From contig JADFYA010000083.1 in the NCBI GenBank assembly GCA_015233285.1, positions 1 to 11,601 on the forward strand: a stretch of DNA of 11,601 nucleotides, in the 5' to 3' direction. A program made the position numbers and the translations under genes. Shown piece by piece: positions 5,983-11,601 of this stretch. The DNA comes from Deltaproteobacteria bacterium (GTDB lineage Bacteria; Desulfobacterota; JADFXK01). Position 1 is the stretch's first letter; the number at the start of each line of letters is the position of its first letter. Under the pieces are notes generated by a model. It was not told where the DNA came from, did not search any database, and worked only from the letters and a program-made list of their open reading frames with translations.

Positions 5983-7467
5983 TCAATAAGAATTTGCTCC
6001 GGTATAAGGTGCTTTTCTTTTGCTGGACGATAAAAATCCCATACTTTCACGATACTTAGCCACAGTTCGGCGAGCAATGTTGATGTCTTGAGAAACCAAT
6101 ATCTTGACGATATCCTCATCGCTCAGGGGCTTCTTTTTGTCTTCACCCCGGATCAAATGTCGAATCTTGTCTTTTACGCTTTCGGCTGAAACAGCCCCCC
6201 CTTCAACGCGATTGATGGAGCTGTTGAAAAAATATTTCAACTCAAAGATTCCCTGGGGGGTATGAACATATTTATTACTGGTCACCCGGCTGATGGTGGA
6301 TTCGTGCATTTCGACATCTTCCGCGACATCGCGCAGGACCATGGGCTTAAGCTGAGTGACGCCGTAGTCGAGGAAATCGCGCTGAAATTTGACAATACTT
6401 TCTGCCACCTTATAGATAGTTCGCTGCCGTTGGTTGAGGCTTCTAATCAGCCAGATGGCCGACCGGAGCTTCTCTTGGATGTATTCCCTTGTCTTATCGG
6501 AGACGTTTTCATTTTTGTAAAGGGCGTCGCGATAATAGGAGTTTACCTTTAATTTAGGCAGACCGTCTTCATTAAGGACGATCGTATAATCATTCCCCAC
6601 TTTATAAACGTAAACGTCGGGACTAATATACTGGGCCTCGTCTCGGTTATAAATCCGTCCCGGTTTTGGATCGAGTGAGGTAATGAACTCCAAGGATTTG
6701 ACAACGGCTTCAATGGTCACATTCAGTTTCTTGGCGATGGCCTGGTAGTGCTTGACCTCAAGTTCCTTAAGATGATTGGCGATGATCTTGGCGGCTAAGG
6801 AATCACCGGCGCCGAGAGCGTTCATCTGGATCAGGAGGCACTCTTGCAAGTTTCGGGCCGCTACCCCGATAGGGTCAAATTCCTGGATTTTATGAAGTAC
6901 TGATTCGGCAAACTCGCTGGTCGTCCCAGTTTGAGCCGCGAGTTCGTCTAAACTCGTCATCAGATAGCCGTCACCGTCCAGGTTACCGATGATTAACCCG
7001 GCCACGCTTTCTTCCGAATCGTTAAGTCCGGCCGTCAGCAATTGCCAGTTGAGGTGTTCTTCTAAGGATGTCTTTTGAGTTAAGATATTTTCATAGGAAG
7101 GGAGATCCTTCTCCTCGGAATGGCTGCCGACGGTCTGACTGGTATTGTATTCCTCCAGATAGTTCTCCCAGTCGATATCATCGGCTGCCTTTCGCTCATC
7201 AGCCACGTCGGGCGCTTCAACAGCGGTCGCTTTTTCCGGGAGCAATGGTTCTTCCGAACCCTCTATTACGGTGGGTTCAGTCGGTGATTCAGCAGGTTCG
7301 TCTCCAACGGCTTCCGCTTCTAAGAGCGGATTTGTCTCAATCTCCAGATTGATCGACTCCATTAATTCGAGACGGTTCAATTGCAGGAGCTTAATTGCTT
7401 GCTGTAGTTGGGGGGTCATCACCAACTGTTGGCTAAGCTTAGCTAGTTGTTTGATTTCTAAAGCCAT
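5983..7467 (-). CDS. rpoN: RNA polymerase sigma-54 factor RpoN
   Basis: A 494-residue sigma-54, which directs RNA polymerase to -24/-12 promoters and needs AAA+ activators. Seen: region I MALEIKQLAKLSQQLVMTPQ followed by a Gln/Leu-rich helix to about residue 50; an acidic region II (about 55-125; many Glu, Pro and Asp); the core-binding region (about 125-330; SLEEHLNWQL, GNLDGDGYL, EFDPIGVAARNLQECLL, LDPKPGR); the helix-turn-helix RDVAEDVEMHESTISRVTSN (about 379-398); and the RpoN box ARRTVAKYRE (465-474). The tail continues to KAPYTGANSY, somewhat longer than usual. The frame extends to a TTG at 7512; ATG 7467 is preferred because region I conventionally begins there, though neither has a strong Shine-Dalgarno. 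It lies downstream of lptB, the conserved order. Confidence 0.96.
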   Translation of the reverse strand: MALEIKQLAKLSQQLVMTPQLQQAIKLLQLNRLELMESINLEIETNPLLEAEAVGDEPAESPTEPTVIEGSEEPLLPEKATAVEAPDVADERKAADDIDWENYLEEYNTSQTVGSHSEEKDLPSYENILTQKTSLEEHLNWQLLTAGLNDSEESVAGLIIGNLDGDGYLMTSLDELAAQTGTTSEFAESVLHKIQEFDPIGVAARNLQECLLIQMNALGAGDSLAAKIIANHLKELEVKHYQAIAKKLNVTIEAVVKSLEFITSLDPKPGRIYNRDEAQYISPDVYVYKVGNDYTIVLNEDGLPKLKVNSYYRDALYKNENVSDKTREYIQEKLRSAIWLIRSLNQRQRTIYKVAESIVKFQRDFLDYGVTQLKPMVLRDVAEDVEMHESTISRVTSNKYVHTPQGIFELKYFFNSSINRVEGGAVSAESVKDKIRHLIRGEDKKKPLSDEDIVKILVSQDINIARRTVAKYRESMGFLSSSKRKAPYTGANSY

Positions 7468-7584
7468 ATTATCAAGTTCTGGAAACCGCCTGTAGAAGGA
7501 AGATAACGGCAATAAGACCAGTAAAGACGGCCATGGTGGCTTGATTGTTTTCTCTCTGCTGATAACATCATTCCGCCACCGGAG

Positions 7585-8307
7585 CTAAAGAGTAAATTTT
7601 TCACCTAAGTAGATTTTCCTCGCTTTAGGGCTCTGAGCGATCTGATATGGGTCGCCTTCTTCGAGGATGACGCCTTCATTTAGAATATAGGCCTTGTCGC
7701 AGACACCCAAAGTCTCCCGAACGTTATGGTCGGAAATAAGAATCCCCATTCCCTTATCTCGGAGAGATCGAATAATGTTCTGAATGTCGTTGACCGCCAA
7801 AGGGTCTATCCCGGCAAAAGGTTCATCCATCAGCATAAATGACGGCGCCGTGACCAAGGCCCGGGTGATCTCGACGCGTCGCCTTTCACCGCCGGATAAG
7901 GAAAAAGCCATATTCTTCGCCAAATGGCTGATATTTAGCTCATCGAGCAGTGATTTGAGTCTTTCTTCCCTATCTTCAAGGCTCAGGTCCATCGTTTCAA
8001 GGATGGCCATGATATTCTTTTCCACCGTCAATTTCTTAAATATCGATGATTCCTGAGGTAGATAGTGAATTCCCTTTCTCGCCCGGGCATACATGGGATC
8101 ATCGGTGATATCTTGGCCGCCCAACCTGATAGTCCCCCGATCGGGTCTGATCAGTCCGACGATGGAATAAAAGGTCGTCGTCTTGCCTGCTCCGTTGGGG
8201 CCCAATAACCCGACCACCTGGTTTGGATGCACCTGGAGAGAAATGTTGTTTACCACGGTTCGTCTGTGGTAAATTTTGGTGAGTCCTTCAACCGATAACA
8301 CCGCCAT
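7585..8307 (-). CDS. lptB: LptB, ATPase of the LPS export ABC transporter
   Basis: A 240-residue ABC ATPase that powers extraction of LPS from the inner membrane, as the cytoplasmic partner of LptF/LptG and LptC. Seen: Walker A GPNGAGKTT (36-44), Q-loop LPQESSIF (Q85), signature LSGGERRRVEI (137-147), Walker B FMLMDEPFAGIDP with E162, and the H-loop ILISDHNVRET (H194). All catalytic motifs are intact and the C-terminus AQSPKARKIYLGEKF is typical of LptB. ATG 8307 lies 9 nt after the lptA stop with GAGGTG about 11 nt upstream, so the two are probably coupled. The 117-nt gap to rpoN on its other side contains no gene I can support. Confidence 0.96.
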   Translation of the reverse strand: MAVLSVEGLTKIYHRRTVVNNISLQVHPNQVVGLLGPNGAGKTTTFYSIVGLIRPDRGTIRLGGQDITDDPMYARARKGIHYLPQESSIFKKLTVEKNIMAILETMDLSLEDREERLKSLLDELNISHLAKNMAFSLSGGERRRVEITRALVTAPSFMLMDEPFAGIDPLAVNDIQNIIRSLRDKGMGILISDHNVRETLGVCDKAYILNEGVILEEGDPYQIAQSPKARKIYLGEKFTL

Positions 8308-8316
8308 CCGTCAAGT

Positions 8317-8820
8317 TCACCTCTGACCTGATTTTTGAGGAAAAATAACAGTTTTTACCTTTCCCTCGACCAGATACTTATTTTCGGGCAAGAGCAGCGT
8401 TATTTTCTGACCGTTGACGGTGTTCTTGTCTTGTTTAACTTCCGGGGATCCAGTCAGAATTACTTTTTGGCCTTGATTGAAATACTCCGCGCGTTCAGAC
8501 TTAGCCACAATATCTTTCTGGATAATAACTACGCGCCCCTGGGCGACGAGTCGGTCGATGCTGTAGGATTCCTTCTCGCCCTTGGCGTTTTCCTTGTAGA
8601 TGGCCGTAAGGGTGTCACAGTTGATTTTGAATTCGTCTTGAGTCGCCCTGACGTTTCCCGTAAAAACAAGATTCTTTGACCGATGATCCGCTTCAAACCG
8701 GTCTGACTCAATATTGATTGGGCTATCACTTTTGAGAGCGACCGGGGACTGAGACCAGGCCGTCCCTAACCACGCACCTAAGATGGCCGGTAGAAGTGCT
8801 AAGATAATTTTCAACTTCAA
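8317..8820 (-). CDS. lptA: LptA, periplasmic LPS transport protein (OstA-like)
   Basis: A 167-residue periplasmic protein. LptA forms the beta-jellyroll bridge carrying LPS from LptC to LptD. Seen: an N-terminal signal peptide (KLK, then a hydrophobic ILALLPAILGAWLGTAW stretch, processing near residues 20-24), then the OstA repeat pattern with INIESDRFEADHRSKNLVFTGNVRATQ, VAQGRVVIIQKDIVAKSERAEYF and VILTGSPEVKQDKNTVNGQKI. Length fits the family. It starts with TTG (8820-8818), and the TGA of the residual lptC 3' end overlaps it as TTGA, so translation was evidently coupled to lptC. The original upstream gene is now severed at about 8925-8933, so in this arrangement lptA and everything downstream have lost their usual promoter. 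Confidence 0.93.
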   Translation of the reverse strand: MKLKIILALLPAILGAWLGTAWSQSPVALKSDSPINIESDRFEADHRSKNLVFTGNVRATQDEFKINCDTLTAIYKENAKGEKESYSIDRLVAQGRVVIIQKDIVAKSERAEYFNQGQKVILTGSPEVKQDKNTVNGQKITLLLPENKYLVEGKVKTVIFPQKSGQR

Positions 8821-8927
8821 AGGACTGCCTTTTTTAGAACCGATCCGGTATTATCCAACAGGACCTTTACATGGTTAAAGATGGTCAGCCGGGAGGAATC
8901 GATGTTGTACTCCATACCTTTTCCGCT
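8817..8927 (-). pseudogene. lptC: 3' end of lptC only (last ~36 codons)
   Basis: Reading leftward, this stretch encodes SGKGMEYNIDSSRLTI followed by FNHVKVLLDNTGSVLKKAVL and TGA. This is the C-terminal pattern of LptC proteins: a G-x-G-M-E turn, then alternating hydrophobic strand residues ending in a valine-rich strand. Its stop overlaps the lptA start (TTGA), the normal lptC-lptA junction. Upstream of about 8927 the same frame runs into the antisense of pyrG and no longer resembles LptC. The N-terminal part of an LptC-like gene is at 11387-11601 on the other strand, so this is the separated tail of that gene. Identification rests on pattern and context, not on a search. Confidence 0.75.
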
Positions 8928-9728
8928 GAAGTGACCATCGGGGTGGTGGGTAAGTATCTTAACCCTCGGGAATCGTATAAGAGCCTGTATGAAGCTCTGA
9001 TTCACGGCGGGATCGCCAATCATTGCCGGGTGAATATCAATTTTATTCATTCTGAAGACCTGGAGACGGATGCGCAACACAAATCCATGATGAACGTTGA
9101 CGGCATCCTGGTCCCGGGTGGGTTTGGCGACCGCGGCATTGAGGGGAAAATCAACGCCATCCGCTACTCCAGGGAAAATAAAATACCTTTTTTCGGTATC
9201 TGCCTGGGGATGCAACTGGCAGTGGTGGAAATCTCCCGGGATATGGCCGGATTATCCGACGCAAATTCAACTGAATTCGATGCAGCGACCGGCTCTCCCG
9301 TGATTTACCTGATGAAGGAATGGTTCGATTACCGAAGCAATATGATCCAGACTCGCGATGAAGACAGCAACCTGGGCGGGACCATGCGGCTGGGCGCCTA
9401 TCCTTGCCGGCTGGTCGCGAATACTCGGGCCTACGCGGCGTACGGGCAAGAAGAAGTGTTTGAGCGGCACCGCCACCGTTTTGAGTTCAATACCACATTT
9501 GAAGATATTTTGGCTAATTGCGGGGTGGTCATGAGCGGCCGCTCCCCTGACGGGAATCTGGTGGAGATCATCGAACTAAAAGATCACCCCTGGTTTCTGG
9601 GGTGCCAGTTCCACCCGGAATTCAAATCCCGGCCGATGGAACCGCATCCCTTGTTCAAAGATTTCATTAAGGTGTCTATAGAACAACGCCGGGCCAAGAA
9701 CACGTCCAGCCCATCAGTCGGCCATTAG
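8871..9728 (+). CDS. pyrG: C-terminal glutaminase half of CTP synthase, 5' half missing (gene cut at a rearrangement junction)
   Basis: CTP synthase makes CTP from UTP, ATP and glutamine. Only the class-I glutamine amidotransferase half is here. Family sequence begins at EVTIGVVGKYLNP (about base 8928), near residue 285-290 of a ~545-residue PyrG; the whole N-terminal synthetase domain with its P-loop is absent. Seen: LVPGGFGDRGIEGK, the nucleophile elbow GICLGMQ (Cys111, counting from ATG 8871), NSTEFDA, LGGTMRLGAYPC, ERHRHRFEFN, and CQFHPEF with His248 and Glu250, completing the triad. The ATG at 8871 and the next ~18 codons are antisense to the lptC 3' end, so that start is accidental. On its own the fragment could release ammonia at most, not make CTP. 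It precedes kdsA by 50 nt, as in relatives. Confidence 0.9.
   Translation: MVKDGQPGGIDVVLHTFSAEVTIGVVGKYLNPRESYKSLYEALIHGGIANHCRVNINFIHSEDLETDAQHKSMMNVDGILVPGGFGDRGIEGKINAIRYSRENKIPFFGICLGMQLAVVEISRDMAGLSDANSTEFDAATGSPVIYLMKEWFDYRSNMIQTRDEDSNLGGTMRLGAYPCRLVANTRAYAAYGQEEVFERHRHRFEFNTTFEDILANCGVVMSGRSPDGNLVEIIELKDHPWFLGCQFHPEFKSRPMEPHPLFKDFIKVSIEQRRAKNTSSPSVGH
8925..8933. other. Rearrangement junction: lptC 3' end fused head-to-head to mid-pyrG
   Basis: To the left, the minus strand is lptC tail leading into lptA. To the right, the plus strand is pyrG from its glutaminase domain onward. The switch falls within a few bases of GCTGAAGTG, where both readings remain plausible, which would allow a short microhomology. 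No long repeat or insertion sequence lies at the junction. Confidence 0.75.
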
Positions 9729-9778
9729 TCACCCGTAGCCGATAACTCGCAACCCGAAACGCGCCACAGACAGGGGAT

Positions 9779-10639
9779 ATGCCATTGACCGGGAACAATT
9801 TTGACTTTAGTGGGATAAATATCGGTACCGGGTCTGATCTGGTATTTATTTCGGGGCCATGTGTTATCGAGTCCGAGGCTGAAGTGATGGCCGTGGCGGC
9901 AGAGTTGAAGCGGGTTGCGGACCTGTTTAAGATCCAGTTGATCTTCAAAAGCTCCTACGACAAAGCCAACCGCACTTCAGTCACTTCTTTTCGGGGTCCC
10001 GGCCTTCGGGAGGGGCTAAGAATCCTTAAAACGATTAAGGATGAATTGGGACTGAGAGTCACCTCGGACGTCCACCGGATCGGAGAACTGGCCTTGGCCG
10101 CCGAGGTCCTGGACATCATTCAGATCCCGGCATTTTTATGCCGCCAGACCGACCTGTTGGTGGAGGCGGCCAGGACCATGCTGCCGGTCAACATCAAAAA
10201 AGGGCAGTTTCTATCCCCCTGGGATATGCGGCACGTGATTGAAAAGGTTAAAAGCCAGGGAAATAACCGGGTCATGGTCACAGAACGGGGCGTATCTTTC
10301 GGCTACAATAATTTAGTCGTGGACATTAGAGGATTTGAGGTCATGCGGGCCTTTGGCGTCCCGGTGATTTTCGACGCCACCCATAGCGTCCAGCTTCCGG
10401 GCGGACAAGACGGTTGCTCCGGAGGACAAAGGGAATTTATCTACCCGCTGGCCCGGGCTGCGGTGGCGGCCGGAGTAGACGGCTTATTCATGGAGGTCCA
10501 CCCCCGGCCTGATCAGGCTTTGTGTGACGGGCCGAACTCCTTTCCCCTGGATCAACTGCCCTATTTTCTGGAAACGATTCATCAGATTCATCAATTGGTT
10601 AATAAAGTGTCTTCCCTGGTGGGGGCAGACTCGATTTAG
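9779..10639 (+). CDS. kdsA: 3-deoxy-D-manno-octulosonate 8-phosphate synthase KdsA, metal-dependent class
   Basis: A 286-residue TIM-barrel enzyme condensing phosphoenolpyruvate with arabinose 5-phosphate to Kdo-8-phosphate, the first committed step to the Kdo of LPS. Seen: GPCVIES (C28), FKSSYDKANRTS (57-67), ERGVSFGYNNLVVDIR (169-184), FDATHSVQLPGG (198-209), SGGQREF and MEVHPRPDQALCDGPNS. C28, H202, E239 and D250 match the four metal ligands of Aquifex KdsA (C11, H185, E222, D233) at a constant offset of 17, so this is the metal-dependent type rather than the E. coli type with Asn. AGGGG lies only 2 nt before ATG 9779 but 8 nt before an in-frame TTG at 9785, so initiation at either is possible. 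kdsC follows after 74 nt. Confidence 0.95.
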   Translation: MPLTGNNFDFSGINIGTGSDLVFISGPCVIESEAEVMAVAAELKRVADLFKIQLIFKSSYDKANRTSVTSFRGPGLREGLRILKTIKDELGLRVTSDVHRIGELALAAEVLDIIQIPAFLCRQTDLLVEAARTMLPVNIKKGQFLSPWDMRHVIEKVKSQGNNRVMVTERGVSFGYNNLVVDIRGFEVMRAFGVPVIFDATHSVQLPGGQDGCSGGQREFIYPLARAAVAAGVDGLFMEVHPRPDQALCDGPNSFPLDQLPYFLETIHQIHQLVNKVSSLVGADSI

Positions 10640-10713
10640 CCGGCCGCCGGGAAATCGGCTATTGATCAGCCGTTTATTAAGTCAAAAATATATAGCGATA
10701 ACCGGAGAGTATC

Positions 10714-11271
10714 ATGATCGACAGGCTGAAAGTATGGTCCGGTCAGGAAGAAATACTGGCGCGGGCCCAAAAAGTTGCCATGCTCATCCTCGATGTAGAC
10801 GGGGTCATGACCGACGGCGGAATCATCATCAATGATCTCGGCGTGGAATCAAAAAGATTCGATGTCCGTGACGGGCATGGTCTTAAGATGCTTCTCCGAG
10901 CCGGGATTGACGTGGCTCTGATCACCGGACGGGAATCCCAGGTGGTCGCCAAACGAGCCGAAGAGCTGGGAATTAACTGGGTCTTTCAGGGGATCAAGAA
11001 TAAGCTCCCCTGTTACGAGCAACTGCTGGCGGAAAAAGGCATAAAATCCGACCAGGTCGGATACGTGGGGGATGACGTTGTAGATATCCCCGTGCTCAAA
11101 CGGGTCGGTCTGGCCGTGGCCGTTCCTGGGGCCCATGAATTAGTGGCCCAATATGCCCATTATATCACTCAGGAACGTGAAGGCAACGGGGCGGTTAGAG
11201 AGGTCTGCGAGTTGTTGCTCTATGCCCGAGATCTTTGGCAGGAAGCCATGTCCCGATACACAGAGGCATAA
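10714..11271 (+). CDS. kdsC: 3-deoxy-D-manno-octulosonate 8-phosphate phosphatase KdsC
   Basis: A 185-residue HAD-superfamily phosphatase that removes the phosphate from Kdo-8-phosphate, the step after KdsA. Seen: motif I DVDGVMTDG with nucleophile D27 and acid/base D29; FDVRDGHGLKML (49-60); motif II ITGRES (T71); motif III lysine in the QGIKNK segment (about 92-97); motif IV GDDVVDIPV (D120, D121, D124); and the C-terminal GNGAVREVCELLL tail typical of KdsC. There is no cap domain, as expected for a C0-type tetramer. ATG 10714 has GGAGAG about 4 nt upstream. It lies between kdsA and the lptC start. An isomerase gene (kdsD/kpsF), often in this run, is not present. Confidence 0.95.
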   Translation: MIDRLKVWSGQEEILARAQKVAMLILDVDGVMTDGGIIINDLGVESKRFDVRDGHGLKMLLRAGIDVALITGRESQVVAKRAEELGINWVFQGIKNKLPCYEQLLAEKGIKSDQVGYVGDDVVDIPVLKRVGLAVAVPGAHELVAQYAHYITQEREGNGAVREVCELLLYARDLWQEAMSRYTEA

Positions 11272-11386
11272 AATACGCTTTACATATAGGAGCGGTTGAT
11301 ATATACTTTAAGTTGAACCAGCGCAACTTGGGGCAATGAATCCCGATTCGGCCTGATGATCTTAGGACCGGTCAAACACTTTGTTC
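11272..11386 (+). other. 115-bp gap between kdsC and lptC
   Basis: A 6-bp inverted repeat AAGTTG/CAACTT (11310-11315 and 11324-11329, 8-nt loop) is the only structure seen; it is too weak and lacks a T-tract to be called a terminator. No ORF or clear promoter. Confidence 0.3.
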
Positions 11387-11601
11387 ATGTCCTCTTTAGA
11401 ACGCATCTTTTTAAAGCCGGGTGAATCTTTGAAAAAGAAGACGATCAAGATTTCTATTCTGATTACTTTAGCATTGATATTTAGTGTTGTTTTAGTTATT
11501 TATTTTTATTTACCCAACCAATCGCAGTTATCCCGGATAGCCTCTCTAGCCACCAAAGAAGGCGATGTTTCCTTAGACGTCATTGATTATGTGCATATGA
11601 A
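11387..11601 (+). CDS. lptC: N-terminal part of LptC-like LPS transport protein (runs off window end)
   Basis: The open frame from ATG 11387 gives MSSLERIFLKPGESLKKKTI, then a single membrane span at about residues 22-42 (ISILITLALIFSVVLVIYFYL), then a periplasmic start ending EGDVSLDVIDYVHM at the window edge. A short cytoplasmic N-terminus, one signal-anchor and a following beta-strand pattern are the LptC layout, and its place after kdsC is where lptC belongs. LptC docks on LptBFG and hands LPS to LptA. The start is uncertain: TTG 11381, ATG 11387 and TTG 11429 are all in frame, none with a strong ribosome site. 72 codons are visible of an expected ~190-200. The missing C-terminus is probably the piece at 8817-8927 on the opposite strand. 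Confidence 0.72.
   Translation, partial: MSSLERIFLKPGESLKKKTIKISILITLALIFSVVLVIYFYLPNQSQLSRIASLATKEGDVSLDVIDYVHM

Noticed and set aside
5760..6033. Plus-strand ORFs over the rpoN-hpf spacer and rpoN 3' end
   Set aside because: They run antisense into rpoN codons, have no family resemblance, and their starts are not supported by ribosome sites.
8817..9215. 132-codon minus-strand ORF ending at the lptA start, as a new gene
   Set aside because: Only its last ~36 codons resemble a protein family (LptC). The rest is antisense to conserved PyrG sequence, so the ORF is a product of the junction.
1..11601. CRISPR array, tRNA/rRNA genes, insertion sequences, toxin-antitoxin or defence genes
   Set aside because: No regular repeats, cloverleaf, transposase or recognisable defence domain was seen on either strand; apart from the junction the content is housekeeping.

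Overview
The window reads as chromosome of a Gram-negative bacterium with lipopolysaccharide (LPS). The gene set (kdsA, kdsC, lptC, lptA, lptB, rpoN, hpf, ptsN, rapZ and a mannose-type EIIA) and its order are those of the conserved LPS-transport/sigma-54/nitrogen-PTS block. Protein style and the EIIA beside rapZ suggest a Desulfobacterota-like (former Deltaproteobacteria) organism; this is inference, not a database result.

Layout. 2-961 (+): 3' part of a class-III aminotransferase of the glutamate-1-semialdehyde aminomutase type. 1045-2274 (-): a soluble EAL-domain c-di-GMP phosphodiesterase with a YkuI-like C-terminal sensor domain, behind a ~230-nt leader and a good sigma-70 promoter built on two dyad repeats. 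2669-3142 (-): rimI acetyltransferase. 3283-8820 (-): a leftward block lptA, lptB, rpoN, hpf, ptsN, rapZ, EIIA, closed by a GC-rich hairpin. 8871-11601 (+): the C-terminal half of pyrG, then kdsA, kdsC and the start of lptC.

How the genes fit together. KdsA and KdsC make Kdo, PyrG makes the CTP used to activate it, and LptC, LptA and LptB move finished LPS to the outer membrane. RpoN, HPF, PtsN, RapZ and EIIA form the usual downstream regulatory block.

Main observation. In relatives, pyrG, kdsA, kdsC, lptC, lptA, lptB and rpoN all run one way. Here the run is broken head-to-head at about 8925-8933. The minus strand just upstream of lptA still carries the last ~36 codons of lptC, ending in a TGA that overlaps the lptA TTG start. 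The plus strand continues from the same point as pyrG, cut at the boundary between its synthetase and glutaminase domains. The N-terminal part of lptC lies about 2.5 kb away on the opposite strand, at the right edge. This is the signature of an inversion, or of a fold-back amplification/assembly chimera, cutting two normally essential genes. The sequence just beyond the right edge would decide which. I found no CRISPR array, tRNA, rRNA, insertion sequence or new defence system.
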